Part shown: in pieces, positions 1 to 6,084 of the stretch
How positions within the stretch are numbered: the first letter of the stretch is position 1
How the letters are laid out: each line of letters starts with the position of its first letter
DNA from: Bacteroidales bacterium
GTDB lineage: Bacteria > Bacteroidota > Bacteroidia > Bacteroidales > P3
Assembly (NCBI GenBank): GCA_900771365.1
Contig: CAAGNU010000048.1
Location: 1 to 6,097 of the forward strand
Direction: 5' to 3'
DNA length: 6,097 bases
The notes under the pieces: generated by a model
What the model was told of the DNA's origin: nothing
Seen by the model: only the letters and a program-made list of their open reading frames with translations
Databases searched by the model: none
Program-made: the position numbers and the translations under genes

Positions 1-120
1 AAATTGCACGAGAATTAACGTGAATTAATTCGTTGCTTGATAGTAATTTACGGAAATTCGCGTTTAATTCACGGCAATTTTCGTTTTAAATAATCAGAGG
101 TTGCCTTATGTTTATCAAAA
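1..120. repeat. Left copy of a 120-bp flanking direct repeat
   Basis: Bases 1-120 recur at 5965-6084 in the same orientation, with one difference (c at 59, t at 6023), giving 119/120 identity. The match stops abruptly at 120/6084. It begins at the first base of the window, so this copy may extend further left. The element is AT-rich and contains an imperfect inverted repeat: 1-20 pairs with 61-80 allowing two one-base gaps, and within it 19-28 (cgtgaattaa) is exactly complementary to 64-73. It ends 69 bp before the start codon and just upstream of the putative promoter box, so it does not include the core promoter. No transposase or integrase is present. It could be a dispersed intergenic (REP/MITE-like) element or an upstream region shared by neighbouring paralogues. 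Confidence 0.95.
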
Positions 121-128
121 TTTTTTTG

Positions 129-136
129 TATATTTG
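129..136 (+). promoter_or_regulatory. Putative Bacteroidota -7 promoter box (TATATTTG)
   Basis: TATATTTG at 129-136 matches the Bacteroidetes primary sigma-factor -7 consensus TAnnTTTG exactly and is followed by C, a common arrangement in Bacteroidales. It would place the transcript start in the low 140s and give a leader of roughly 45-50 nt. No good -33 TTTG lies at the usual 19-21 bp upstream. An alternative is TATTTTG at 147-153, one base shorter than consensus, with TTTG at 125-128 placed 18 bp upstream as its -33 element. The box lies immediately downstream of the direct repeat and is not shared with the right-hand copy. The assignment rests on consensus matching only. Confidence 0.55.
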
Positions 137-164
137 CACTTTGTCCTATTTTGCAGAAAATTGT

Positions 165-189
165 TTATTTATATAAATTATAATACATT
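165..189 (+). promoter_or_regulatory. AT-rich translation initiation region without Shine-Dalgarno
   Basis: The bases before the ATG at 190 are almost pure A/T and contain no GGAGG-like sequence. This is common in Bacteroidota, where initiation relies on an unstructured A-rich leader, and A occupies position -3 (187). An in-frame TAA at 181-183 means the ATG at 190 is the first possible start in this frame. That start gives a typical MKK signal-peptide N-terminus. The next in-frame ATG (211) would remove the basic n-region of the signal peptide. Confidence 0.6.
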
Positions 190-276
190 ATGAAGAAAGT
201 ACTTTTTTGGATGCACCACATTGTCTCAGTGCTGGCCCTTGTTGTGCTGGTACTGATGCCTCGCATGGCGGAGGCT
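190..276 (+). other. Sec signal peptide (residues 1-29)
   Basis: The N-terminus MKKVLFWMHH is followed by a hydrophobic core rich in V, L and A (residues 11-23) and then PRMAEA before QC. An AXA-type signal peptidase I site (AEA) places cleavage after residue 29. The Cys at 31 is not in a lipobox: position -3 relative to it is E28 and position -1 is Q30. Lipoprotein processing is therefore unlikely, which fits T9SS export through the periplasm. Confidence 0.88.
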
Positions 277-3200
277 CAGTGCGGTCCGATAGCGATGATG
301 CCCTACGGCGAGAATTTTGACAGCTACACAACGTTGACGACGGCAAACACGCACGTGATGCCCGACTGCTGGCACACGGTGCAGCTGGACGCCCCCACCA
401 CGGTGGTGAACAACATGCCGCAGATCTACTACAGCGCCACAAATTCGCACAGCAGCACCTACAGCCTGAGGTTGTATCAACGCGCACTGGTGGCTATGCC
501 CTACGTGTCGACCGACGTGAGCACGCTGGAGATGGAGCTGTGGGTGAAGCAGAACCTCGGCTCGGTGCGCTTAGTGGTGGGCGTGATGTCCGACACCACC
601 GATGCTAGCACCTTCGTGCCGGTGGATACGCTGAAGAACATGGTGAACAACACTTACACGCTGCATCGTGTGTCTTTTGACAGTTATGCGGGCAACGGTC
701 ATTACATCGCCTTCCGCAATTATGACACGGTGCTGACGCGCAACTTCAGCACTAACTATATCGACGACATAGCCCTCTCGACGGTGACGAGCTGCACACG
801 TCCCGCTAGCCTGGGTGTGAGAAGGGTGACGGAGAATTCCGCCACGGTCTATTGGCAGGGCGACGCCCCCATGCACCAGGTGGCTTACGGCACAAGCGAC
901 TCAACATTGAGCATCATGACTGTCGCCGATACGTTCGTCTCCCTCTCGGCCCTCGTGCCGCAGACCAGCTACATGGTGAAGGTGAAGGGTGTGTGTGGCG
1001 GCAGCAGTGTGAGCGATTGGAGCAATACTTTCTGGTTCTCGTCGGACTGCTACGGTCTGAAGCCCGAAGACCTCCCCTTCACCGAGGATTTTTCCGGCTA
1101 CAGGAGCGGCACGAATGTGCCCCTGGCCGAATGCTGGCACAAGGGGACGAATTATACGACGAGCTTCCCTTATCCATACAACGGCTCGGGCATAGGCGAC
1201 AGCATGGGCCTTTACTTCCACAGCCGTGTGGACACTAACCGCGCCTGTTACAGTTACGCCACGCTCCCTCGTATCTGCAACTGCTTGAACGTCCGTGGTA
1301 TGACGCTCCGTTTCGACGCCAAGCGCTACAATATCACGCTGGGCGGCTACCAGTCGAAGGTTATCATCGGCGTGATGGACGACCCCGCAGACCTGACGAC
1401 GTTCGACAGCGTGACCTGCGTGGACCTCACCGCGACCCCCGGCAGTTCGGTGCACAGCATCGAGATGAATTTTTCCAGCTATAGAGGCACGGGCAAGCAC
1501 ATCGCCTTCCTTGCCGCACCGCCCACACTGACCGGCACCAGCACTATCTACAACTACATCCACATCGACAACATAGAGCTGCTACAGACCCCAACATGCA
1601 TCCGTCCCACTAACGTGACTGTGAGCGACGTGGAGGCTCAGTCAGCCTCTATCAGTTGGACTCCGGCCGACAGCACTGTGACGAACTATGTCGTGGGCTA
1701 CGGCACCGATGAGGACGCTCTCACCACCATGTCCGTCACAGGCTTCAGCACCACTCTCTCCGGCCTCGACCCGCTTAGCCTATACTATGTGAAGGTGAAA
1801 TCCATCTGCGGCACAGGCGACACAAGCGAATGGAGCCTCGCGGGCAGTTTCACCACCCTCCGCGCCGCCACGGTGGTGAATGCCACCCACCCCTACTTCG
1901 ATAATTTCGAAGGCACTGTATGCCAGTGGGAGTTTCTCAACGGCTCCAACACCAATGCTTGGTGCCTCGGCTCGGCCACCAACAACGGCGGCAGCAAAGC
2001 CATGTATATTTCTAACAACAATGGAGCCAGCAACGAATACACGAACACCTCCACCTCTGTGGTCTTCGCCACCAAGCTGTTCAACCTCAACGCCGGCACC
2101 TACCATATCAGCTACGACTGGAAAGACAATGGCGAGAGCACCTACGACTATATGCGCGTGGCGATGATACCCGCCGAGACACAGCTCACCCCCGGCACCC
2201 TGCCCTCGGGTCTCTCCGCCTCCGCTCTGCCTTCGGGCTGGACAGCCCTCGACGGTGGTTCCAAGCTGAACCTCTCCTCCTCGTGGAACAACTACGCAGC
2301 CGACATCAACGTACCCGCTGCCAACACCTACCAGATTGTCTTCGTGTGGCGCAACGATGCCAGCGTGGGCAGCAATCCTCCCGCCGCTATCGACAACTTC
2401 AGTCTGAACATGCCCACCTGCAGCACCCCCAGCAACGTTGTGGCCACCCTCACCAGCACCAGCTCTGCTGACGTGACCTGGACCGCCGGATCGACCGACC
2501 AGAGCGACTTCATTGTCGCCTACGGTCCCTCGACCAATCCGGACGATGCAAGCATGACCCAGCTCAACGTCACAGGTACAAGCACCACCCTCACAGGCCT
2601 CGCCATTAACGTCAATTACAATATCTACGTGAGAGCCCTCTGCGGCGGCACCGATTCCAGCAACTGGAGCACACCCGCCACCGCCTACATCGGCTACTGC
2701 CAACCCACCCCCACATCAGTGGACAATCAGGGTATCACCAACGTGACCTTCGGCTCTGAAGGCGAGGTGGTGAACAACACGCAGCGTCCCACATCGGCAC
2801 CCTATTACGGCAACTATTCCGACCAAATCGGTGCTATCGCCGCCGGCACGCAGGCCAACGTGGACATCACCTATCAGACCAACTACACCTACGGCACCAT
2901 CATCTGGGTCGACTGGGACCAGAGCCTCACCTTCGACGGCGATGAGGTGGTCTATGCCGGCACCTCGACCAGCAGCAGCCCCACCACGCTGAACGCTACA
3001 TTCACCGTTCCCGCCACACAGGACACCGGCCGTTACCGTATGCGCATAGCGGGAGCCGACAGCTATTACGACAGCTACGTCTCTTCCATCACCGCAGCAG
3101 CTAACGCCAACCCCTGCCCCACTTCAACCTATACCATCGTTCACGACTACACCCTGCACGTCATCACCACCCCCAGCTGTCTGACCCCGACGGATGTGGC

Positions 3201-5655
3201 TGTCAGCGACATCACCACCACTACCGCCTCTCTGTCCTGGAGCGGCACCGCCAATAGCTACACCGTGGCTTACGGCCTCAGCTCCGACACCAATACGATG
3301 CAGACCATCAGCGCAGCCACCGATAGCGTGACCCTCTCCCGCCTGCTGCCCAGCACGACCTACTATGTTGCAGTGAAAGCCATCTGCGATGGCAGCGACC
3401 AAAGCTCGTGGAGCGCAGTCGCCTCCTTCGCCACCAACTGCGTCGCTTTCGTCATCGATGCCAACGACAGCATTGTCGAAGGTTTCGAGAGCGACATGCA
3501 CTGCTGGCAGATGGTCAGCATGGACCCCGCCAACGACGACCGTTTCGGCATTAAGTCCGATGCCGCCGCCGTCCATTCCGGCACCCACGGCTTCCAATTC
3601 TCCAGCTACTCCAGTGCTGCCGACTACAGTCAGTATCTCATCTCGCCCGAACTCTCAGCCTCCACGCCTATCGAGGTCAGCCTCTGGCACAAAGTATATG
3701 GCACCAGCGACAGCCTCTGGTTCGCGTACTCCTCCACCGGGAATAGCACCAACGACTTCCCCAACTGGACACTGCTAACGGCCTCTTCCTCTTGGGAGCA
3801 GTTCTCCACCACCCTCCCCGCCAACACCAAATACATTGCCGTGAAATACTGGGGCGACTACGCCTACTACGGCTATGTCGATGACATCGTCATCAAGACT
3901 AACTCCGCTCCTGTCACCCAGCAATACACCCTCACCGTCACCGCCAACGACAGCACCATGGGCACCGTCACCGGCAGCGGCACATACGATGAGGGCACCA
4001 CTGTCACCCTGATGGCTATGCCGAATGCCCACTGCCACTTCGTGCAGTGGAACGACGGCGACACCAACGCCACTCGCACCGTCACCGTGACCTCCGACAC
4101 CGCCTTCGTTGCCACCTTCGCCGCTGACCAATATACCCTCACCGTTGTCGCCAACGACGAGACCATGGGCACCGTCACCGGCTGCGGCATCTACAACTAC
4201 GGCGCTACCGCCACGCTGACCGCCACCCCCAACGCTCACTACCACTTCGTGCAGTGGAACGACGGCGACACCAACGCCATCCGCACCGTCACCGTGACCG
4301 CCAACGCCACCTACACCGCCACCTTCGCCGCTGACCAATACACCCTCACCGTTGTCGCTAACAACGAGACCATGGGCACCGTCACCGGCAGCGGCCTCTA
4401 CAATTACGGCACCACCGCCACCCTCACCGCCACCCCCAACGCCCACTGCCACTTTGTGCAGTGGAACGACGGCGACACCAATGCCACCCGCACCGTCACC
4501 GTGACCGCCAACGCCACCTATACCGCCTCTTTCGCCGCTGACCAATACACCCTCACCGTCGCAGCCAACGACGAGGCCATGGGCACCGTCACCGGCAGCG
4601 GCCTCTACAACTACGGCGCTACCGCCACGCTGACCGCCACAGCCAACGCCAACTACCACTTCGTGCAGTGGAACGACGGCGACACCAACGCCACCCGCAC
4701 CGTCACCGTCACCGCCAACGCCACCTACACCGCCACCTTCGCCGCTGACCAATACACCCTCACCGTTGCCGCCAACGACGAGGCCATGGGCACCGTCACC
4801 GGCAGCGGCACCTACAGCTACGGCACTACCGCCACCCTCACCGCCACCCCCAACGCCCACTGCCACTTCGTGCAGTGGAACGACGGCGACACCAACGCCA
4901 CCCGCACCGTCACCGTCACCGCCAACGCCACCTACACCGCCACCTTCGCCGCAGACCAATACACTCTCACCGTCACTGCTAACGATGAAACCATGGGTAC
5001 CGTCACCGGCAGCGGCAGTTATGACTACGGCACCACTGTCGCCCTCACCGCCACCGCCAACGAGGGCTATCGTTTCGTCGAGTGGAACGATGGTGACACG
5101 AATACCATTCGCACCATCACAGTTACAGCAGATGCCACCTACATTGCCACCTTCGAGGAGGCTGTTATCATCCTTGACAGCGCCACATTCGTGCTCAGCG
5201 TCAACGATAACACCATGGGCTACACCACCCCCGAGGCTGGCACCTACACCTTCACCCTCGGCGAAACCTTCGAAGCCACCGCTTACCCCAACGAAGGCTG
5301 CAACTTTGTGGGGTGGATTGTCGATAGCGACACCATGCGCAACAGTAGCCTCATCATCCAAGTGACTGAAGAAATGCTGAACACCACCATCAATGTCGAA
5401 GCCCTATTTGAACGCCAGCCCGAAGGCATCGACAATGCTGACATTGTTAAGCCATACATCTACAGCGAAAATTGCAACATCGTGGTTGTCAACGCATCCG
5501 AACAAGATATCCGCATCTTCGACATTGTAGGCCGCTGCCTCGTCAACGCGGAAGGCACCAACGACATCATCCGCACATTCTCCATGAGCGCTCCGGGCAT
5601 CTACTTAGTGAAAGTAGGCAGCCGCACCGCACAGAAAATCTCTGTCGTCCGTTAG
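190..5655 (+). CDS. Giant T9SS-secreted adhesin-like surface protein (jelly-roll/Fn3/GEVED/B-repeat)
   Basis: This 1,821-residue protein, roughly 190 kDa, ends at TAG 5653-5655. Visible order: Sec signal peptide 1-29 (AEA|QC); jelly-roll or choice-of-anchor-J-like modules at about 30-201, 288-469, 558-743 and 1084-1244, opening with motifs such as PYGENFDSY and closing with IDDI or IDNI; Cys-framed fibronectin III modules at 202-287, 470-557, 744-836 and 997-1083; a GEVED-like module at 837-996 (WVDWDQ, DGDE); six 69-residue InlB-type B-repeats at 1245-1658; a diverged seventh at 1659-1743; and a T9SS type A sorting domain from about 1744. Such proteins are exported by Sec, cross the outer membrane by T9SS and are usually anchored or released after tail removal. 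Adhesion or matrix binding is inferred from architecture. I see no protease or glycosidase catalytic motif. The gene appears monocistronic, with its own promoter and terminator. GC skew and Thr codon choice change near 1600. The family call is secure; ligand and function are unknown. Confidence 0.95.
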   Translation: MKKVLFWMHHIVSVLALVVLVLMPRMAEAQCGPIAMMPYGENFDSYTTLTTANTHVMPDCWHTVQLDAPTTVVNNMPQIYYSATNSHSSTYSLRLYQRALVAMPYVSTDVSTLEMELWVKQNLGSVRLVVGVMSDTTDASTFVPVDTLKNMVNNTYTLHRVSFDSYAGNGHYIAFRNYDTVLTRNFSTNYIDDIALSTVTSCTRPASLGVRRVTENSATVYWQGDAPMHQVAYGTSDSTLSIMTVADTFVSLSALVPQTSYMVKVKGVCGGSSVSDWSNTFWFSSDCYGLKPEDLPFTEDFSGYRSGTNVPLAECWHKGTNYTTSFPYPYNGSGIGDSMGLYFHSRVDTNRACYSYATLPRICNCLNVRGMTLRFDAKRYNITLGGYQSKVIIGVMDDPADLTTFDSVTCVDLTATPGSSVHSIEMNFSSYRGTGKHIAFLAAPPTLTGTSTIYNYIHIDNIELLQTPTCIRPTNVTVSDVEAQSASISWTPADSTVTNYVVGYGTDEDALTTMSVTGFSTTLSGLDPLSLYYVKVKSICGTGDTSEWSLAGSFTTLRAATVVNATHPYFDNFEGTVCQWEFLNGSNTNAWCLGSATNNGGSKAMYISNNNGASNEYTNTSTSVVFATKLFNLNAGTYHISYDWKDNGESTYDYMRVAMIPAETQLTPGTLPSGLSASALPSGWTALDGGSKLNLSSSWNNYAADINVPAANTYQIVFVWRNDASVGSNPPAAIDNFSLNMPTCSTPSNVVATLTSTSSADVTWTAGSTDQSDFIVAYGPSTNPDDASMTQLNVTGTSTTLTGLAINVNYNIYVRALCGGTDSSNWSTPATAYIGYCQPTPTSVDNQGITNVTFGSEGEVVNNTQRPTSAPYYGNYSDQIGAIAAGTQANVDITYQTNYTYGTIIWVDWDQSLTFDGDEVVYAGTSTSSSPTTLNATFTVPATQDTGRYRMRIAGADSYYDSYVSSITAAANANPCPTSTYTIVHDYTLHVITTPSCLTPTDVAVSDITTTTASLSWSGTANSYTVAYGLSSDTNTMQTISAATDSVTLSRLLPSTTYYVAVKAICDGSDQSSWSAVASFATNCVAFVIDANDSIVEGFESDMHCWQMVSMDPANDDRFGIKSDAAAVHSGTHGFQFSSYSSAADYSQYLISPELSASTPIEVSLWHKVYGTSDSLWFAYSSTGNSTNDFPNWTLLTASSSWEQFSTTLPANTKYIAVKYWGDYAYYGYVDDIVIKTNSAPVTQQYTLTVTANDSTMGTVTGSGTYDEGTTVTLMAMPNAHCHFVQWNDGDTNATRTVTVTSDTAFVATFAADQYTLTVVANDETMGTVTGCGIYNYGATATLTATPNAHYHFVQWNDGDTNAIRTVTVTANATYTATFAADQYTLTVVANNETMGTVTGSGLYNYGTTATLTATPNAHCHFVQWNDGDTNATRTVTVTANATYTASFAADQYTLTVAANDEAMGTVTGSGLYNYGATATLTATANANYHFVQWNDGDTNATRTVTVTANATYTATFAADQYTLTVAANDEAMGTVTGSGTYSYGTTATLTATPNAHCHFVQWNDGDTNATRTVTVTANATYTATFAADQYTLTVTANDETMGTVTGSGSYDYGTTVALTATANEGYRFVEWNDGDTNTIRTITVTADATYIATFEEAVIILDSATFVLSVNDNTMGYTTPEAGTYTFTLGETFEATAYPNEGCNFVGWIVDSDTMRNSSLIIQVTEEMLNTTINVEALFERQPEGIDNADIVKPYIYSENCNIVVVNASEQDIRIFDIVGRCLVNAEGTNDIIRTFSMSAPGIYLVKVGSRTAQKISVVR
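277..3921 (+). other. Alternating jelly-roll and Fn3 module region with a GEVED-like insert
   Basis: Residues 30-1244 are four jelly-roll/choice-of-anchor-J-like modules, each followed by another module. Fn3 domains follow the first three. The fourth Fn3 sits between the GEVED-like module and the last jelly-roll. Openings of the jelly-rolls are PYGENFDSY (38-46), LPFTEDFSGY (295-304), HPYFDNFEG (567-575) and IVEGFES (1095-1101). Three Fn3 modules begin with Cys-x-x-Pro and the third with CSTP. All have an internal Cys near the end (269, 540, 818, 1066) followed by an S/E/D-x-W-S motif. Cysteines also occur at 287, 837 and 1084 where modules meet, so disulfide-stapled boundaries are plausible. 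The GEVED-like part carries an acidic stretch, D908 to E919, that could bind a metal; this is inference. Confidence 0.8.
3922..5163 (+). repeat. Six perfect-length 207-bp tandem repeats (InlB-type B-repeats)
   Basis: Units start at 3922, 4129, 4336, 4543, 4750 and 4957. Each is exactly 207 bp (69 codons), with no insertion or deletion. Each encodes a domain opening QYTLTV, with a central MGTVTG, then HFVQWNDGDTN (RFVEWNDGDTN in unit 6), RTVTVT and ATF. This matches the divergent InlB B-repeat / Bacterial repeat (Flg_new-like) families, which form stalk-like beta domains in surface proteins. Units 4 and 5 are identical over 90 consecutive bases (4656-4745 against 4863-4952). Units 2-5 are the most alike, while units 1 and 6 are more diverged, which suggests expansion from the middle. 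A seventh, clearly related but degenerate unit follows at 5164-5418. Confidence 0.95.
5164..5418 (+). other. Degenerate seventh B-repeat (residues 1659-1743)
   Basis: This 85-residue segment keeps the B-repeat landmarks, but spacing and sequence have diverged: NDNTMG matches NDETMG, AGTYTFTLGETFEATAYPNE matches the GTYxYGTTxTLTATPN region, and CNFVGW matches CHFVQW. It ends in VEALFERQ in place of the TATFAAD unit end. It lies between the regular array and the secretion tail and is probably an older family member that was not homogenised with the others. Its Cys 1704 sits at the same place as the Cys of units 1, 3 and 5. Confidence 0.8.
5419..5652 (+). other. C-terminal T9SS type A sorting domain (residues 1744-1821)
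   Basis: The last 78 residues have the pattern of the Por secretion-system C-terminal sorting domain. A linker (PEGIDN) is followed by strands around IVVVNAS, then IRIFDIVGRCLV, FSMSAPGIYLVKVGSRTAQK, and the basic end ISVVR. The diagnostic elements are I(F/Y)D(I/L)xGR, the late PGIYLVKV and the terminal K-x-x-V-x. In characterised family members this tail directs passage through the T9SS outer-membrane channel and is then removed by the PorU sortase-like protease. The T9SS machinery itself is not in this window. Confidence 0.93.
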
Positions 5656-5679
5656 TGTCTCAACCAAACACACAAAACA

Positions 5680-5718
5680 ACAAGAGGGGCCGTCTCATCA
5701 GACCGCCTCTCTTGTTTT
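5680..5718 (+). terminator. Rho-independent terminator of the large gene
   Basis: Arms 5680-5695 (acaagaggggccgtct) and 5700-5715 (agaccgcctctcttgt) form a 16-bp stem. It has one G-T wobble, one C-C mismatch and a 4-base loop (catc), and is followed by a short T run at 5715-5718. It lies 24 bp after the stop codon. The GAGGC...GTCT-CATC-AGAC...GCCTC pattern is a familiar form of terminator in Bacteroidales. The A-rich left flank gives limited possibility of function in the opposite direction. Confidence 0.9.
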
Positions 5719-5752
5719 ATGGGAAAGATTGCTGGCTTGGAGTTAATTGGCA

Positions 5753-5806
5753 ACCTCTATAAATTCAAAAAAATTAAGACGACCTCTATAAATTCAAAAA
5801 AATTAA
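5753..5806. repeat. 25-bp direct repeat, two copies with a 4-bp gap
   Basis: Bases 5753-5777 and 5782-5806 are identical over 25 bp. Both begin acctctataaattc, then an A run, then attaa, and they are separated by gacg. The first copy is preceded by ggca, making ggcaacctct (5749-5758). This is the exact reverse complement of agaggttgcc at 96-105 in the left flanking repeat (and 6060-6069 in the right copy). This links the tandem pair to the flanking repeat as possibly related intergenic sequence in opposite orientation. No coding potential is apparent. Confidence 0.9.
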
Positions 5807-5820
5807 TGATAATAAGTTTT

Positions 5821-5964
5821 TTCACACGAATTCCCATGAATTATTCACGAATTCTTTCATGCGAAGAATGCCAGTGGCATCCTAAGAAAGTCCGCATAGC
5901 ACGATAATTTATGGCAACTTCTAAAATTGACACAAAATGAGATTTATATAACGTGAATTACCGT
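5821..5964. other. Non-coding AT-rich stretch with degenerate GAATTA/CGAATT motifs
   Basis: I see no gene between the terminator and the right repeat. The stretch contains scattered motifs: cacgaatt (around 5825 and 5846), atgaatta (around 5836), and aacgtgaatta at 5950-5960. The last motif recurs 31 bp downstream inside the flanking repeat at 5981-5991, and at 17-27. A small 13-base palindrome, atgccagtggcat, lies at 5868-5880. The motifs resemble worn copies of sequence within the flanking repeat, so the intergenic region is probably built from repeated insertions or duplications of one element. Confidence 0.5.
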
Positions 5965-6084
5965 AAATTGCACGAGAATTAACGTGAATTAATTCGTTGC
6001 TTGATAGTAATTTACGGAAATTTGCGTTTAATTCACGGCAATTTTCGTTTTAAATAATCAGAGGTTGCCTTATGTTTATCAAAA
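5965..6084. repeat. Right copy of the 120-bp flanking direct repeat
   Basis: This is identical to 1-120 except t at 6023 in place of c at 59. After 6084 the two loci diverge at once: the right copy continues aataaaattaagg to the window end, while the left copy runs into a T tract and the promoter box. By analogy with the left copy, another transcription unit may begin shortly after the window end, but nothing of it is visible. Bases 5951-5964 before the repeat have no counterpart in view because the left copy starts at the window edge. Confidence 0.95.

Noticed and set aside
108..176. Possible 22-codon leader peptide starting in the left repeat (ATG at 108)
   Set aside because: The same ATG in the right copy (6072) gives only five codons, so the reading frame is not conserved. 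The putative promoter box also lies inside it.
190..282. Lipoprotein signal with Cys 31 as the acylated residue
   Set aside because: The residues before Cys (AEAQ) do not form a lipobox, whereas AEA is a good signal peptidase I site. A T9SS tail is also present.
1780..2703. 307-codon antisense frame, and a further antisense frame at 901-1563
   Set aside because: Both are low-complexity Gly/Val/Ala/His-rich shadows of the high-GC coding strand, with no recognisable domain. The plus-strand frame contains well-formed Fn3 and jelly-roll modules there.
3922..5163. CRISPR-like periodic array
   Set aside because: The 207-bp units are contiguous, translate in frame into a known beta-repeat domain and have no unique spacers.
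3775..5361. Long antisense reading frame of 528 codons opposite the B-repeats
   Set aside because: Its Gly/Val-rich periodic product is the mirror of the NNC codon bias and of the 207-bp repeat on the coding strand. It has no domain, signal peptide or initiation signal of its own.
4766..5365. 199-codon Pro/Thr/Ser-rich frame on the plus strand
   Set aside because: It is a frame-shifted reading of the same repeats and stays open only because of the C-rich codons. The main frame has clear domain homology through the whole interval.
5753..5806. CRISPR repeat pair
   Set aside because: There are only two copies, separated by 4 bp, which is too short for a spacer. No cas gene is present.
5719..5907. 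62-codon frame after the terminator
   Set aside because: It starts inside the terminator T run, reads through the 25-bp duplication and palindromic intergenic motifs, and has no similarity I recognise or plausible promoter.
1..6084. Composite transposon or IS pair flanking the gene
   Set aside because: The 120-bp repeats are too short to encode a transposase, no transposase fragment is visible, and no target-site duplication can be recognised.
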